Shown here in pieces: positions 29,101-37,321 of a DNA stretch of 37,321 nucleotides. The position numbers were made by a program, and so were the translations under genes. The number at the start of each line of letters is the position of its first letter. Position 1 is the stretch's first letter. The stretch is from the NCBI GenBank assembly GCA_009731375.1, contig BJOX01000289.1:466997-504317 (forward strand), read 5' to 3'. Origin of the DNA: Paulinella micropora. Taxonomy: Eukaryota; Cercozoa; Imbricatea; Euglyphida. A model generated the notes under the pieces. The model was not told the origin of the DNA. It made no database searches and was given only the letters and a program-made list of their open reading frames with translations.

Positions 29101-31494
29101 TTAGTAGAAAGCTGTGTGCGGCGGAGCGAAACTACTGCACGCGACAGAGAGAGGCGTTGGCAGTAGTATGGGCTCTTAAGAGGCTCAGAGAATACCTATG
29201 GGGAGGACCTCTATTCACGGTTAGGACCGATCATCACAACCTTCTTTGGTTGATGAATCATGAACAAACCGGCCGTTTGGCGCGGTGGCAAGCTTTCTTG
29301 TCATGTTTCAATTTCACGATGGTCTATTTACCGGGAAAGCGAAACGTAGTCGCTGATAGCCTTTCTAGGCTAGAGTTTCAGTCGGAGGTGTCGGCTCTCG
29401 TATCATCAGTGGAAATGATAGATCTGTCCACGGACAAGGTGTACGAGGTAAGCCACATAGAGGCGATGCAGATGGCAAGAGGCGTTCGATATGACCGCAC
29501 GGGTCTACGATATAGTCCTCAAGGCCCGGATCATGGCATATGCTGTGAGGCGCATGTTCTCGAAGACGCTGAGTGGTCTTATGAGGCATACGAGAATGCG
29601 AAGGCGAATATAAAAGAGGAGGAGGAGACGACTGAGGTCTATACTGAACCTCCACAGGAAAATCGAAGCGAGCTTGATGAAGACCCGGAGAGGGTAGGAG
29701 TAAGGTTGGAGGACGGTACTATCCATATCGCCTCGCCTACCGCATGGAGGCAGCAGCAGGCGACGGATCCGGAGTTCAAGGAGCTCATAACGTTATACAA
29801 GAACCCTAATGAGCTTAAAAAGACTCCGCAGATCAAAGATCAAATGAAGGAGATGGCGTGGAGAGATGGGCTATTGTGGTACAAGGGCCAGCATGGCAAA
29901 TTTGCATCACAGCCTGACAAATGGACTCTCTGGGTACCGGAGAAGTTGAGGCGCTTCATATATGTTGCAGCCCATAACTGCCCCTTACTGGCACATCCGG
30001 GTCGACAAAGAACTCATGGGTTCATAGCGAGGCGATTTTGGTGGAAGGGGATGAAGGAGGAGATAGACAGAGAAGTGGACGCATGCATCCCATGCAAGAC
30101 CACAAAGACACCGCTGAAGGCGAATTTTGGCCTGATCGGTACATTCCCGTTACACGCCGGGATGTTTGAATTCTTACACATCGATCATGTGGGACCTTTC
30201 CCCGAATCGGCCGAAGGGTACAAATACCTTCTTACTGCGATAGATCGAGCCACCAATTATGTCTGGGTTGTTCCTGTTAAGGACGTTACAGGCAAGACAA
30301 CTGCGGAGGCTCTGATCGACAGGATCGTCTCGCAGATCGGAGTGCCTAGAAAGATATGTTCTGATCGAGGTTCTGACTTTAATAATGAAGTCATCGACAG
30401 ACTATCTAAGTACTACGGGATGAAATGGCAATATGTTACTGCCTATAACCCGAGAGCGAATGGCAAGATCGAGCGGGTACATAGACCTCTCAAAGCCTCG
30501 CTTAAGATGTACTGTATGAAGAAGGAGAATCAGAGAGCCTGGGTGGAGGCAGCACCTTCATTTGCCTTTGCAATGAACTGTCTACCCTCATCGGCACTAG
30601 GAGGAGCCAGAAGCTCAGTCTCGCCATATCAATTGGTTTACGGCCGAGAGCCTAGTATCCCAACCTCGCTTCTGCACCCAAAGGATACTTGGGCAGATGA
30701 GGATGAGTTGTTCGGGATGAGACTAAGAGCGAAGATGGAGGCGGAGCAAATAGTTGCGGCGCACAGGGAGGCGGAGCGCAGAAAGACTGATGCACAAGGA
30801 GTGCGACAAGCGCACTTAGATCAAGTCCGTTTCCAGGTTGGGGATATTGTACTCTTGTATCATCCTCAAGTACCCAAGGGGGGTAGCTCTAAGCTGTTTA
30901 CCCACTGGAAAGGACCATACCAGATCATGGATCAGATGGGACCTCTGAACTATAAGATCAGGGGTAGAGGGAAGATGCAAATCGTGAATGTTCGAAGGCT
31001 GATCAAATATGACCCCTTCTTACTTGAGATGAATCCGTTGAGGAGGCGTTGAAACGGATGAAGGAGGATTTCAAAGAGGTCATGACACTCTCTCAGATCT
31101 TTATCTCATGCGAGCTGTGGCAGTCCCGCAGACTACGCGGGCAGCACGGATATCGAAGAGATCCTTAGCAGCAAAAACAATACAACCGGTACTCCATTTC
31201 TGGAGAAGCATGGACGCTGTTGAGGATCCAAAAGCTAGACAATATTTACCGGTATACAAAAACGCAAAAGATCTCGAGACTTGGGATGGTACTATTACCC
31301 CTCGAGATAAAGACCACACTGCGTGGACTATTCAGTCACTGCCTAGGGGAGTGCTGGACATCCCTTTTGACTTATCATTGGGCGCGATCCCGAACGGAAT
31401 TTGGGACAGTCTTGAGGAGTCGAAGTTTGACTTGACTTTTGTTGGCGGCCCGCCACCTGGCAAAGGGGTTCGCGCAAGGCAACGAAGGCAGTAA
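26157..31494 (+). pseudogene. pol: Broken pol of element 1
   Basis: It is open from ATG 26157 through protease, RT (YIDD retained), RNase H and integrase (DD35E triad retained) to a premature TGA at 31050-31052. The cause is loss of one G in CTTGAGATGAATCC, where element 2 has CTTGAGGATGAATCC. About 30 nt further on, at 31080/31081, roughly 406 bp present in element 2 (24356-24762) are deleted, removing the first half of the C-terminal extension. The remaining C-terminal codons (31082-31494) are out of frame. The protein would have a complete integrase GPY region but no extension. The first 125 residues differ from element 2 far more than the rest. Confidence 0.92.
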
Positions 31495-32210
31495 GTGACA
31501 ATTTTATTTTATCACGCGTCGGAAATTGAGCGACCGCATGTGGATTAATTTCATATTACCCATGCCAGATCATGTCTTATTGAAATAATTTTTTACCATT
31601 GTTGTTACTTGGCATTTCTATCGCGACATATGAGTGCGAAGGTCAATCGGCAAATTGATACGACACCGTATAAGAGGATCGCTGGTGAGTTTAGCGATGG
31701 TGTTCCTGGTACGACCCTGCAACAAGTACTCAGGGTGATGTTCTCAAAAATGTTCTCCTAGTAGACATATTAAATTTTTTTCTTTGGATATACTCAAAAT
31801 CGTCATACCAGTGCACGGTCCGTCTCTGTGTCGGCATATCGCATGGTCGGGCTCACTCACCCCTGCTTTGATATAGTTATTAGGACTGGCCCCCTAGTAC
31901 TATATTAAGATAACCGATTGTATACAAGGGTATGTTATTAAAAGACAATGTATTTACTGATCGGAAGTGTTTTGAAGGAGGAGAAAAATTATAATGCTGC
32001 TCTTATTTTTTAATAGTAATACTATCGTTCTTGACATACTGCCTCAGAATTAAGTTACGGGGGGGACAACGAGTGGGGAAGGAGGAGTTTTTTATTTACA
32101 AAGACGAGGCTAGAGATTTATCGTTGATTCGTGCCTGGCGTAGGCGTTTTATATATCCAATGCACCGTCTATCAGTGGGTTAATGCACTTAGTTGCAACA
32201 CCCCGTAGCG
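31495..32210 (+). other. 3' untranslated region of element 1, truncated
   Basis: It is collinear with 25176-25895 of element 2, with scattered indels. It ends at CGTAGCG without polypurine tract or LTR. Confidence 0.8.
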
Positions 32211-32211
32211 T

Positions 32212-32457
32212 ACAGTTGAACTATGACATGGAAACAATAAAATTAAAATTAGTACATGCATACATACATACATACATGCATGCATGCATACAGTACATAC
32301 ATCATGACATGACATTCATACATACATACATACATACATACATACATACATGCATGCATACATACATACATGCATGCATGCATGTTAATAAAACGTACGC
32401 CCGTACATACATATACACATACATACATACATACATACATACATACATACATACATA
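32212..32457. repeat. Satellite unit 3
   Basis: It begins ACAGTTGAACTATGACATGG and follows unit 2 (11872-12090) almost base for base, including the TACAGTACATACATCATGACATGA and AATAAAACGTACGCCCG segments, with one or two substitutions and different CATA run lengths. It abuts the truncated end of element 1. Confidence 0.9.
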
Positions 32458-32473
32458 GAGAGAGAGAGAGATC

Positions 32474-32536
<63 letters not shown>

Positions 32537-32570
32537 CGAGAGAGAGAGAAAGAGAGAGATCTAGAGAAAG

Positions 32571-32627
<57 letters not shown>

Positions 32628-32890
32628 GTGGTCTATGTGAATCTCGGCATAGTAAACATACATAACAGACAGACAGACAGATCTTGTTAGACAGACAGAC
32701 AGACAGACAGATAGACACACACACACACACACACGCACACACATGCACGCACACAAACACTCACACACACAGCCAGCCAGCTAGACAGACAGACAAGACA
32801 GACAATTGCAAGACAGACAAGACAGACAAAACAGACAAAACAGACAAAACAGACAAAACAGACAGGCAGGCAGGCAGGCAGACCTACGAA
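32458..32890. repeat. (GA)n, (GACA)n, (CA)n and (AGACA)n tracts
   Basis: A GA run (32458-32606) has two AGATCT insertions. GACA runs follow around 32606-32710, then CA near 32715-32770, AGACAAA/AGACAAG near 32795-32862 and GGCA near 32863-32881. Confidence 0.95.
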
Positions 32891-32927
32891 GGCTCCGAAA
32901 TTACAAAAAATCCAGGTGCAGACAAAT

Positions 32928-33045
32928 TGTCACAGCGAACTTCACGGGAAGTGGCTTGTTATTTTTGGACTCGCTTTTCGAGGAAATAAAGTCTGTTTGC
33001 TCAGAAATCGGGTCCAAAAATAACAAGCCACTACCCGTGAAGTTC
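32928..33045 (+). repeat. Dispersed inverted-repeat (foldback) element, copy 2
   Basis: The arms 32937-32970 and 33012-33045 are reverse complements at 33 of 34 positions and enclose a 41-bp loop. The left arm extends outward as TGTCACAGC, which copy 1 near 5594-5602 shares in inverted orientation. The size and structure resemble a short foldback or MITE-like element, but I see no target-site duplication and no coding capacity. Confidence 0.8.
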
Positions 33046-33099
33046 ATGTACCTTTTTGTTTTTGTCTTTGAGAAATTTGTCTGCGAATACTTTCCCTTC

Positions 33100-33300
33100 C
33101 TGTCTTCTTTCTATTCTCGTCCTACTTTCTCCACTTTCTCCCCTTCCTTGCTTCCTTGTTTCCTTGCTTCCTTCCTTCCTCCTTCCTTCCTTCCTTCCTC
33201 CTTCCTTCCTTCCTTCCTTCCTTTTCTTTCCTTTTCCTTCCTTCTTTCCTCCCTTCTTTCCTTCTTTATGTCTTTCTTTCTTTCTTTCTAGCCTCGTTTC
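33100..33300. repeat. (TTCC)n / (TTTC)n tract
   Basis: Pyrimidine tetramers with CTCC variants. Hydrophobic frames such as FLPSFLPS are compositional. Confidence 0.93.
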
Positions 33301-33324
33301 TTATGTTTCTTTCCTTCTTCACCC

Positions 33325-33544
33325 TCTGTCTATCTGTCTGTCTGTCTGTTTGTCTGTTGTTCATACTGTCTACCTGCCTACCTACCTACCTACCTACCTA
33401 CCTATCCACCTACCTACCTACCTAAGTATACATACATACATACATACCTACTACCGACCTACCTGTAGCTATTTGTCTGTCGAGCTACCTACGTACCTAC
33501 CTACCTACCAGTACTTCTACCTACCTACCTACCTACCAGTTCGT
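33325..33544. repeat. (TGTC)n, (TACC)n and (CATA)n runs
   Basis: Short tetramer runs in succession, interrupted by a mixed segment near 33450-33490. Confidence 0.9.
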
Positions 33545-33668
33545 CTGCAAAGTGTGAGTCAGTGAGTGAGTGAGTGAGTGAGCGAGCGAGTGAGCGAGCG
33601 AGTGAGCGAGCGAGCGAGTGAGCGAGCGAGTGAGCGAGCGAGCGAGCGAGTGAGTGAGTGAGTGAGTG
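33545..33668. repeat. (GAGT/GAGC)n tetramer array
   Basis: GTGA and GCGA tetramers alternate in a semi-regular pattern, GAGT runs at both ends and GAGC-rich in the middle. Confidence 0.95.
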
Positions 33669-33812
33669 TGTATGTCTGTCTGTCTGTCTGTCTGCCTGTC
33701 TGTCTGCATATATGCATGTATGCATGTATGTATGTACATTGTATGTATATTGTATGTATGTACATTGTATGTATATTGTATGTATATTGTATGTATGTAT
33801 GTACATCAATAT
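33669..33812. repeat. (TGTC)n, then (TATG)n with repeated TACATTGTATG
   Basis: After a TGTC run, GTACATTGTATGTATATTGTATG recurs in overlapping form near 33734-33800. Confidence 0.9.
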
Positions 33813-33814
33813 AG

Positions 33815-34340
33815 AATAATTGTCGGTAGGCCTGAAAGAACAGGCTGCCAATTTGCCAGGGGTGGGATAATCTATTGCTTCTTTGTCCCTGCCCGCGTCA
33901 GGAAAAATGGCATTTGCCATCCATAACCACAACTTTCTGGTTCCTTGCTGTTTTTGATGTCACCGGTGCCACCAGTTGATATAGCCGAAATAAAGAGTGA
34001 TTCGGACAATAAAGACAATGCCGAAATGTCCCTGGGTGTTGCCGTTTTTGACCGTATCACACCTGGTGGCGTCGGGTGGCAGGAAACACCTGATTTTTGT
34101 GGTGGCATGATTCTGGAATTTTTTGGCGGCCAAACTTTGCGGCTTTCCCCTGCAGTCAATCGTGGTCCGTTCAAGTCGGGAGAAGTGCCAATCGACCGTT
34201 CAGGACACGTGCTATCCGAATATACAATAAAAGTTTTTCTGGTGGACGGTGGCACCCTTGGCCACTGCACAATGGGGAGGGCGGGGGAGGGGGGCCGCCA
34301 AAAATTCCCCTCCCGACAATTTTTCCCCAGCTTTTTCCCC
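33815..34340. other. Unique block with short inverted repeat, no gene assigned
   Basis: About 525 bp of complex sequence. Both strands are open for long stretches: plus from 33945 (SPVPPVDIAEIKSDSDNKDN), minus through most of the block. Neither strand shows a recognisable domain, and both run into microsatellite. An imperfect inverted repeat pairs 34115-34131 (GGAATTTTTTGGCGGCC) with 34293-34308. Motifs close to GGTGGCACC and CCGTATCACAC recur here and at 37240-37321. It may be a decayed non-autonomous element. Confidence 0.5.
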
Positions 34341-34373
34341 ACATGTATGCATGTATGTATGTATCTATGTATG

Positions 34374-34404
<31 letters not shown>

Positions 34405-34853
34405 GAAGGTCTGACTGTCTGTGTGTCTGTCTGTCTGACTGTCTGACTGTCTCTGGCGAGGTGTCTGTGTGTCTGACTGTCAGACTGTCTGTCTGTCTGT
34501 CTGACTGTCCGGCTGTCTGTCTGTCTAGGTGCATACATGCATGCATGTATGTATGTATGTGTATGTATGTATGTATGTATGTATGCATGCATGCATGTAT
34601 GCATGTATGCATGTATGTATGTATGTATGTATGCATGCATGCATATATGAATGTATGTATGCATGCATGCATGCATGTATGCATGTATGTATGTATGTAT
34701 GATGTATGCATGTATGTATGCATGCATGCATGTATGTATGTATGTATGTATGTATGGCCCTGTCTGTCTGTCTGTCCGTCTTCCTGTCTGTATGTATTCA
34801 GACGTATGCATGCATGTATGTAGTATGTATGTATGTATATGTATGTATGTATG

Positions 34854-34885
<32 letters not shown>

Positions 34886-35080
34886 TGGCCCTGTCTGTCT
34901 GTCTGTCCGTCTGCCTATCTGTATCATCGGTATGTAGACGTATGCATGTATGTCTGCCAGTATGTCTGCATGTCTGTATGTATGTATGTATGTGTGTATG
35001 TTTATGTATGTATGTATGTATATGTCACGTGATGTATGAATGTATGTATGTATGTATGTATGTATGTATGTATGTATGTA
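34341..35080. repeat. (TATG)n, (CTGT)n and (TGCA)n composite array
   Basis: TATG runs alternate with CTGT/CTGA runs. A block beginning GGCCCTGTCTGTCTG occurs near 34755 and again near 34887, each followed by AGACGTATGCATG, so a unit of about 132 bp is duplicated in tandem. Confidence 0.92.
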
Positions 35081-35091
35081 CTCTCACTCGC

Positions 35092-35133
<42 letters not shown>

Positions 35134-35176
35134 TAGCACACACACACACACACACTCGCTGTCTCTCACTCGCTCT

Positions 35177-35225
<49 letters not shown>

Positions 35226-35239
35226 TCGCCCTCTCTCTA

Positions 35240-35284
<45 letters not shown>

Positions 35285-35300
35285 TCTCTCTCTCTCTCTC

Positions 35301-35359
<59 letters not shown>

Positions 35360-35448
35360 CTCCGAGTCTCTCTCTCTCCCTCTCTCTCCCTCTTCTCTCT
35401 CTCTTCTCTTTCTTCTCTCTCTCTCTCTCTCTCTCTTTCACTCACTCA

Positions 35449-35481
<33 letters not shown>

Positions 35482-35510
35482 TCTTTCTCTCTCTCTTTCT
35501 TCAACTCTAC
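35080..35510. repeat. (CT)n tract with three (CA)n insertions
   Basis: CT runs with CA runs near 35113-35133, 35137-35155 and 35207-35227, and scattered TTTC and CTCA variants. Confidence 0.96.
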
Positions 35511-35827
35511 TATCTATAAAACGTTTTTTATTAAAGCCTTGGAAGACATTCATTTTGTACAGATGAAGGGCCCGTGCTATTCAGAGATGGAAAATTTCTT
35601 ATAACAAAACATCGAAAATAAATCATTAATAAATTTTTTATAGTCAAGTTTTTTCATGTTTTATAATAAAAATTCAAATTAATTTTTTTCTAATTTTTTC
35701 GAGTCTAAATTTTTCAAGGTTTTTCAAGTTTATTTCATAAGAAAATATTTTAATTTGATTCATTTTATTTATCAATATTTCATTATTATTCAAGGCTTAT
35801 TAATATCATTATGTTTAATGTTATTAA
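35511..35827. other. AT-rich unique sequence, no gene recognised
   Basis: Long A and T runs with several TTTTTCAAG-like repeats near 35648-35730. It is probably intron or intergenic DNA upstream of the decayed exon pair. Confidence 0.45.
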
Positions 35828-36418
35828 TGTATAAAATGTTTTCCTTGTACCTTTGCACGAATCGTGTCAAACTGCAACGGCGACCAAAAAGAAACAATTT
35901 TGAGATCGGTGCCAATGGCAAATTTCTGGCCACCAGAATGGCAGGAATTTAATATTCATGTGGCTGGGAAAAAACGATATAATATTCCTACCGTTGGAAT
36001 TCCCACATCTGGATGGAACTCCAGTCCCGTACCAGGAAAAGTAATGGATCAACAACCACTGGAGTTGCAGTGTAAGTTTATTGATTAATGCATTTTCAAA
36101 ATTTCAGAATTAAATTATTGAATCATATCCAAAGCGTACCGGCATCTCAAGCTATTGTACATATTTAAAATTAAGTTATTGTGATTTGTTTTTCTTTATT
36201 AATTACTTAACATATATGCAGACATACATACATACATACATACACAGAGTTATAGATGTACGTACTCACACACATGTAACACACTGTACTACTGAGGTAC
36301 TAACATTTTCACGCGCATCCTACTCATCCAGCGTGCTTTCCTTCCGAGGAAGAATTTGAGAAGTTCTTTGTGCCTTTACCTGGAAACGAGAAGCAACAAA
36401 TTTTCGGCTCAAGCCCAG
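35828..36418 (+). pseudogene. Decayed or divergent paralogue of the minus-strand exon pair
   Basis: The first exon is open from 35828 to 36071 and ends PGKVMDQQPLELQ. It is followed by a strong GTAAGT donor at the same codon phase as the relative at 10087. The second exon region carries EEFEKFFVPLPGNEKQQ and ends at a GTTTTC donor (36419), again in phase 1. Relative to 9819-10258 there is a net 13-nt loss upstream of the VMDQQ motif and a 7-nt loss plus 3-nt gain in exon 2, so the homologous acceptor (before 36297) gives a shifted frame. An alternative acceptor, CATCCAG at 36325-36331 with a perfect TACTAAC branch site at 36298-36304, would restore the frame. The copy is therefore either a pseudogene or a gene with a moved acceptor. 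The function is unknown, and a Calx-beta-like strand pattern is possible but weak. Confidence 0.4.
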
Positions 36419-36426
36419 GTTTTCTA

Positions 36427-36509
36427 CTTTCTTTCTTTCTTTCTTTCTATGTATGTATTTATGTATGTATGTATGTATGTATGTATTATGTATGTATGTA
36501 TGTATAAGC

Positions 36510-36588
<79 letters not shown>

Positions 36589-36802
36589 TATGTATGTATA
36601 TATGTTTGTATGTATGCATGCATGCATATATGTATGTATGTATATATGCATGTATGTATGCGTGTATGTGTGTATGCATGTATGTACGCAGGTAGGTTGG
36701 TAGGTAGGTATGTATGTATGTATGTATGTATGCACGTACGTATGTATGTATGTATGTATGTGTGTGTATGTATGTATGTATGTACGTATGTATGCTTGTT
36801 TG

Positions 36803-36834
<32 letters not shown>

Positions 36835-36866
36835 CGTATGTATGTATGTATGTATGTATGAATGCA
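36427..36866. repeat. (TTTC)n, (TATG)n, (GA)n, (TATG)n composite
   Basis: A short TTTC run directly follows the exon, as on the minus strand near 9800. TATG runs flank a GA run at 36507-36590, and a GGTAGGTTGG segment lies near 36690. Confidence 0.95.
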
Positions 36867-36965
36867 ACCACAGGAAATGTGTGGCCTGCGAAGGCTCAAG
36901 CCAAAAATATGAAGCCAAAAAAAAATCTCCAAAAGGTTCTCTCTTATTTATCACTGTAGTTTGAA
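36867..36965. other. Unique segment, possible third exon
   Basis: ACCACAG at 36868-36874 could be an acceptor. In the frame compatible with the donor at 36419 it reads GNVWPAKAQAKNMK and is open to a stop near 36958. I see no homologue near the minus-strand gene, so this stays speculative. Confidence 0.2.
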
Positions 36966-36974
36966 CCCTGGATC

Positions 36975-36977
<3 letters not shown>

Positions 36978-37030
<53 letters not shown>

Positions 37031-37032
37031 AA
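36978..37032. repeat. (CT)n followed by (TA)n
   Basis: A CT run changes directly into a TA run, a common compound microsatellite. Confidence 0.95.
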
Positions 37033-37040
37033 TATAAATA

Positions 37041-37161
37041 ATAATACAAAATCTATGATAGGCCTGATCATGTGTATTTCCTTTTTGTCCTATAAATATT
37101 TTCAAAAAAATAATACAAAAAACATGTGATAGGCCTGATCATATGTATTTCCTTTTTGTCC
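37041..37161. repeat. Tandem pair of 50-bp units
   Basis: ATAATACAAAA...GATAGGCCTGATCATRTGTATTTCCTTTTTGTCC occurs at 37041-37090 and 37110-37161, about 70 bp apart, with three or four differences. Confidence 0.88.
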
Positions 37162-37321
37162 CGATCAGGACCGGTCGGGTTAGTAATGCCATTTTGGTAC
37201 TGTCATATTGGCATTAGACGTGAATATTCACGATCAGCCAAATTATACGTGTTTTGCGGTGTAACGGCATTTTTGTGGTCGTTGGTGGCACCAGGTGGCA
37301 CCGTGTGATACGGGCGAAAAA
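37162..37321. other. Unique sequence at window end
   Basis: Complex sequence with GGTGGCACC motifs and a CGTGTGATACGG end. On the opposite strand this reads CCGTATCACACG and resembles 34049-34062. The element or gene it belongs to probably continues beyond the window. Confidence 0.4.

Larger units (their letters stand above)
26151..32210 (+). mobile_element. Element 1, 3' part: pol and 3' region
   Basis: This is the continuation of the copy begun at 12091, identified by the identical 78-bp pol start. It ends abruptly at CCCCGTAGCG, where element 2 continues for about 90 bp more to a polypurine tract and LTR. The 3' LTR of element 1 is therefore missing, and the sequence passes directly into satellite unit 3. 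Confidence 0.82.

Noticed and set aside
26151-32210. Pol at 26151 as an independent third element
   Set aside because: Its first 78 bases are identical to the interrupted pol start of element 1, and it has no LTR or gag of its own, so it is more simply the rest of element 1.
33945-34823. 292-codon plus-strand frame as a gene
   Set aside because: More than half is microsatellite. The complex part is open on both strands and lacks a recognisable domain or splice signals.
36873-36958. KCVACEGSS as half of a RanBP2-type zinc finger exon
   Set aside because: The frame does not fit the only good upstream donor (36419), the other two cysteines are absent, and no homologue was found near the minus-strand paralogue.

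Overview
The window looks like nuclear DNA of a eukaryote, probably an animal. The evidence is GT-AG intron signals, a Ty3/Gypsy-class LTR retrotransposon cluster and a very large amount of simple-sequence DNA. A short exon pair weakly resembles Calx-beta-type extracellular domains, which would fit a metazoan such as a sponge or cnidarian, but the host cannot be named from sequence alone. There is no bacterial gene organisation, rRNA, tRNA or CRISPR array that I can see.

Layout. 1-9480 is almost entirely microsatellite, minisatellite and higher-order repeat, with a 379-base N gap and two small islands of complex sequence (about 5206-5620 and 8157-8334). 9480-11290 is mostly unique and AT-rich, and holds a two-exon gene fragment on the minus strand. 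11296-12090 is an (AAT)n tract followed by a satellite of 220-270 bp units. 12091-32210 is a nested retrotransposon cluster. 32212-37321 returns to satellite and microsatellite DNA with an inverted-repeat element, a unique block at 33815-34340, and a decayed paralogue of the minus-strand exon pair on the plus strand at 35828-36418.

The retrotransposon cluster. Element 2 (15832-26140) carries a 5' LTR, a leader, an intact gag (836 codons), a single in-frame TGA, an intact pol (protease, RT, RNase H, integrase and a long C-terminal extension), a 3' region, a polypurine tract and the first 170 bp of a 3' LTR. It sits inside the start of pol of an older relative, element 1. Element 1's LTR, leader and broken gag lie at 12091-15831, and its pol and 3' region lie at 26151-32210. 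The two LTRs of element 2 differ at 1 of 170 comparable positions, so the insertion is recent. The 78 bases before the insertion point recur identically at 26151-26228 and there run on uninterrupted into pol. The window therefore appears to hold both a filled and an empty version of the insertion site, joined across an artificial 10-N gap.

Most notable biology. Gag and pol lie in one reading frame separated only by TGA-CGG, a known leaky stop context. The arrangement is preserved in both copies despite a 15-nt length difference beside the stop, which points to Gag-Pol made by stop-codon readthrough. The family also has a CCCH-type finger plus RGG-rich tail in Gag, an Asp-Thr-Met at the protease active-site position, and a C-terminal extension of nearly 300 residues on integrase.
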